5,568 bases of DNA, taken from Thermoplasmata archaeon. GTDB lineage: Archaea > Thermoplasmatota > E2 > UBA202 > JdFR-43. Of this stretch, positions 5,002-5,568 are shown piece by piece (the stretch's first letter is position 1; each line of letters opens with the position of its first letter). The stretch is from the NCBI GenBank assembly GCA_021162305.1, contig JAGGYX010000008.1:1-5568 (forward strand), read 5' to 3'. Under the pieces are notes generated by a model, which was not told the DNA's origin, did not search any database, and saw only the letters and a program-made list of their open reading frames with translations. A program made the position numbers and the translations under genes.

Positions 5002-5199
5002 CTATCCTCTCGATGCCACATTTATTATTTTAACATGCTTTCCTTTTATCTCTTCCTTGCATGGAATTGGCTCTCCATCAACAATAACAATAGAAGCATC
5101 TACAAAAAAACCGAGCTTTTTCAGCAAATCTTCGCCAGTGATTGCATCCTCTACTTCCATCTCTTTTTTCTCGCCATTAATTTCTACTTCAATTTTCAT
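5002..5199 (-). CDS. MoaD/ThiS/SAMP-like ubiquitin-fold protein with Arg-Gly end
   Basis: A 65-residue small protein of the beta-grasp sulfur-carrier type, which serves in molybdopterin or thiamine synthesis, tRNA thiolation, or archaeal protein tagging (SAMP/Urm1). The layout fits: MKIEVEINGEKKEMEVEDAI (strands 1-2), then EDLLKKLGF (helix), ASIVIVDGEPIP (strand 3 and turn), EEIKGKHVKIINVASRG (last strands). Working members end in Gly-Gly, which is activated by an E1-like enzyme. Here the end is Ser-Arg-Gly (codons TCG AGA GGA, then TAG at 5004-5002). The penultimate Gly is replaced by Arg, so E1 activation may be lost or altered. A single G-to-A change (GGA to AGA) would explain it, as would a sequencing error. 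The ATG at 5199 follows a TATA-like ATTAATAT (5231-5224). It lies between two intron-bearing tRNA genes. Confidence 0.8.
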   Translation of the reverse strand: MKIEVEINGEKKEMEVEDAITGEDLLKKLGFFVDASIVIVDGEPIPCKEEIKGKHVKIINVASRG

Positions 5200-5236
5200 A
5201 GCAAATTTAATAAAAATGCATGGATATTAATCTTGC
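5200..5236. promoter_or_regulatory. Compact divergent promoter between MoaD/ThiS-like gene and tRNA-Ser
   Basis: A 37-base gap separates the two starts. TTTAATAA (5206-5213, plus strand) is centred 27-28 bases before the first base of tRNA-Ser. ATTAATAT (5231-5224, minus strand) is centred 28 bases before the ATG at 5199. As at 3038-3065, each box lies next to the opposite start, so the two transcription complexes should exclude each other. Confidence 0.45.
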
Positions 5237-5370
5237 GCTGGGATAGCCTAGCCCGGAAAGGCGGCGGCCTCGAGAGCCGCTGGGCGCAAGCCCACGCAGG
5301 TTCAAATTGCAACTTGTCTGCAAGTTGCGTTTCCAAGCAGGCAAGTTGCTTGAAAATCCTGCTCCCAGCG
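5237..5370 (+). tRNA. tRNA-Ser(CGA) with a T-loop intron
   Basis: A class II tRNA. Acceptor GCTGGGA (5237-5243) pairs with TCCCAGC (5363-5369), with discriminator G5370. The D-stem is GCC/GGC (5246-5248, 5260-5262). The anticodon stem GCGGC/GCCGC holds loop CTCGAGA with anticodon CGA (5271-5273). The long variable arm GGGC-GCAA-GCCC (5282-5293) is typical of serine. The T-stem GCAGG/CCTGC encloses TTCAAA and T60, split by a 50-nt intron. Exons are 5237-5306 and 5357-5370, giving 84 nt. CCA is not encoded. A TATA-like box lies at 5206-5213 and a 7-T terminator at 5377-5383. Confidence 0.94.
5307..5356 (+). other. tRNA-Ser T-loop intron, position 59/60 (50 nt)
   Basis: Exon TTCA (5301-5304) pairs with intron TGAA (5351-5354), with AA|T on the 5' side and AA|T on the 3' side. 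Joining A5306 to T5357 restores TTCAAAT. The body is a 13-pair stem, GCAACTTGTCTGC (5309-5321) with GCAGGCAAGTTGC (5337-5349), containing one T-G pair. A second copy of CAAGTTGC at 5321-5328 gives an alternative 8-pair hairpin. It is clearly related to intron 2 of tRNA-Glu. Confidence 0.87.
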
Positions 5371-5376
5371 CTTATA

Positions 5377-5383
5377 TTTTTTT
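5377..5383 (+). terminator. Oligo-T terminator of tRNA-Ser
   Basis: Seven Ts lie seven to thirteen bases after the tRNA 3' end, with a further TTTT at 5386-5389. This is the usual archaeal tRNA terminator pattern. Confidence 0.55.
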
Positions 5384-5415
5384 AATTTTGCCAGAAACTT
5401 TCTTTGTAAAGTGAA

Positions 5416-5562
5416 TTACTTATATGCTGTTTTCCTCTGAGATATTATTTCCACATATATTTTTCTTGCAACTTTGTCCACTCTAAAAATTATTCTGATG
5501 TTTCCAATTCTATAACCGTTGAGGTATGAACTTAATCTCAAATTTTTAATGATTATAAGCAA
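5416..5562 (-). pseudogene. RelE/ParE-type toxin remnant (C-terminal half only)
   Basis: On the minus strand, 48 codons are open after a TAA at 5565-5563. They hold the typical C-terminal part of a RelE/ParE toxin: LRLSSYLNGYRIGNIRIIFR (residues 8-27), then VDKVARKIYVEIISQRKTAY. The RxGxxRIIFxVD core and the final R-K-x-x-Y are recognisable. The family is usually 80-95 residues, so the first half is absent. All three minus-strand frames meet stops within about 30 bases of the window edge (TAA at 5565-5563, TAA in the second frame, TAA in the third), so no intact N-terminus can be joined in frame from upstream. No good start codon is present. I read it as a decayed toxin with no antitoxin visible inside the window. 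A frameshift or sequencing error that hides an intact gene just beyond the edge cannot be excluded. Confidence 0.6.
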
Positions 5563-5568
5563 TTAAGT

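Noticed and set aside
5307..5356. Reading the repeats in the tRNA-Ser intron as a CRISPR or attachment site
   Set aside because: The copies are short arms of a hairpin within a spliceable intron, with no regular spacers and no integrase gene nearby.
5035..5385. Open frame of 116 codons on the plus strand
   Set aside because: It runs antisense through the MoaD/ThiS-like gene and then through the whole tRNA-Ser, both of which are well supported.

Overview
The window looks like a piece of an AT-rich archaeal chromosome. Archaeal evidence: a geranylgeranylglyceryl phosphate synthase and a geranylgeranyl reductase (ether-lipid enzymes), an archaeal-type Pth2 peptidyl-tRNA hydrolase, a DUF99 protein, and two tRNA genes with bulge-helix-bulge type introns and no encoded CCA. 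TATA-like boxes also sit 20-28 nt before most start codons, as expected for leaderless mRNAs. I cannot fix the lineage. The protein set would suit a euryarchaeote of the Thermoplasmatota type, but introns in the tRNA T-loop are best known from Thermoproteales and a few DPANN archaea.

Layout from left to right. 1-264: mostly non-coding, perhaps with a fragment running off the left edge on the minus strand. 265-987 (+): GGGP synthase. 988-1168: T-rich terminator, small hairpins, and a promoter with a perfect palindrome. 1169-1818 (+): a VapBC-like toxin-antitoxin pair overlapping by ATGA. 3037-1904 (-): a tightly overlapping three-gene operon (small PRC-barrel-like protein, Pth2, DUF99). 3066-4130 (+): geranylgeranyl reductase, divergent from that operon across only 28 bp. 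4175-4810 (+): an unrecognised 211-residue protein whose stop codon abuts the 3' end of a convergent tRNA gene. 4967-4811 (-): tRNA-Glu(CTC) with two introns. 5199-5002 (-): a MoaD/ThiS-like ubiquitin-fold protein ending in Arg-Gly instead of Gly-Gly. 5237-5370 (+): tRNA-Ser(CGA) with one intron. 5416-5562 (-): the C-terminal remnant of a RelE/ParE-type toxin.

The strongest novelty is in the tRNA pair. Both tRNAs carry an insertion at the same T-loop position (59/60). The two insertions are related in sequence (an identical 11-mer and 9-mer), and their outer stems differ but remain paired. This looks like one intron family that has spread between tRNA genes. The tRNA-Glu also has a canonical 37/38 intron.

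Functionally, the two lipid enzymes act at the early ether-bond step and the late saturation step of archaeal membrane lipid synthesis. They are not in one transcription unit. The minus-strand operon joins a translation-quality enzyme with a putative nuclease-like protein and a small barrel protein. VapBC and the RelE remnant show that toxin-antitoxin modules have been inserted and lost here.
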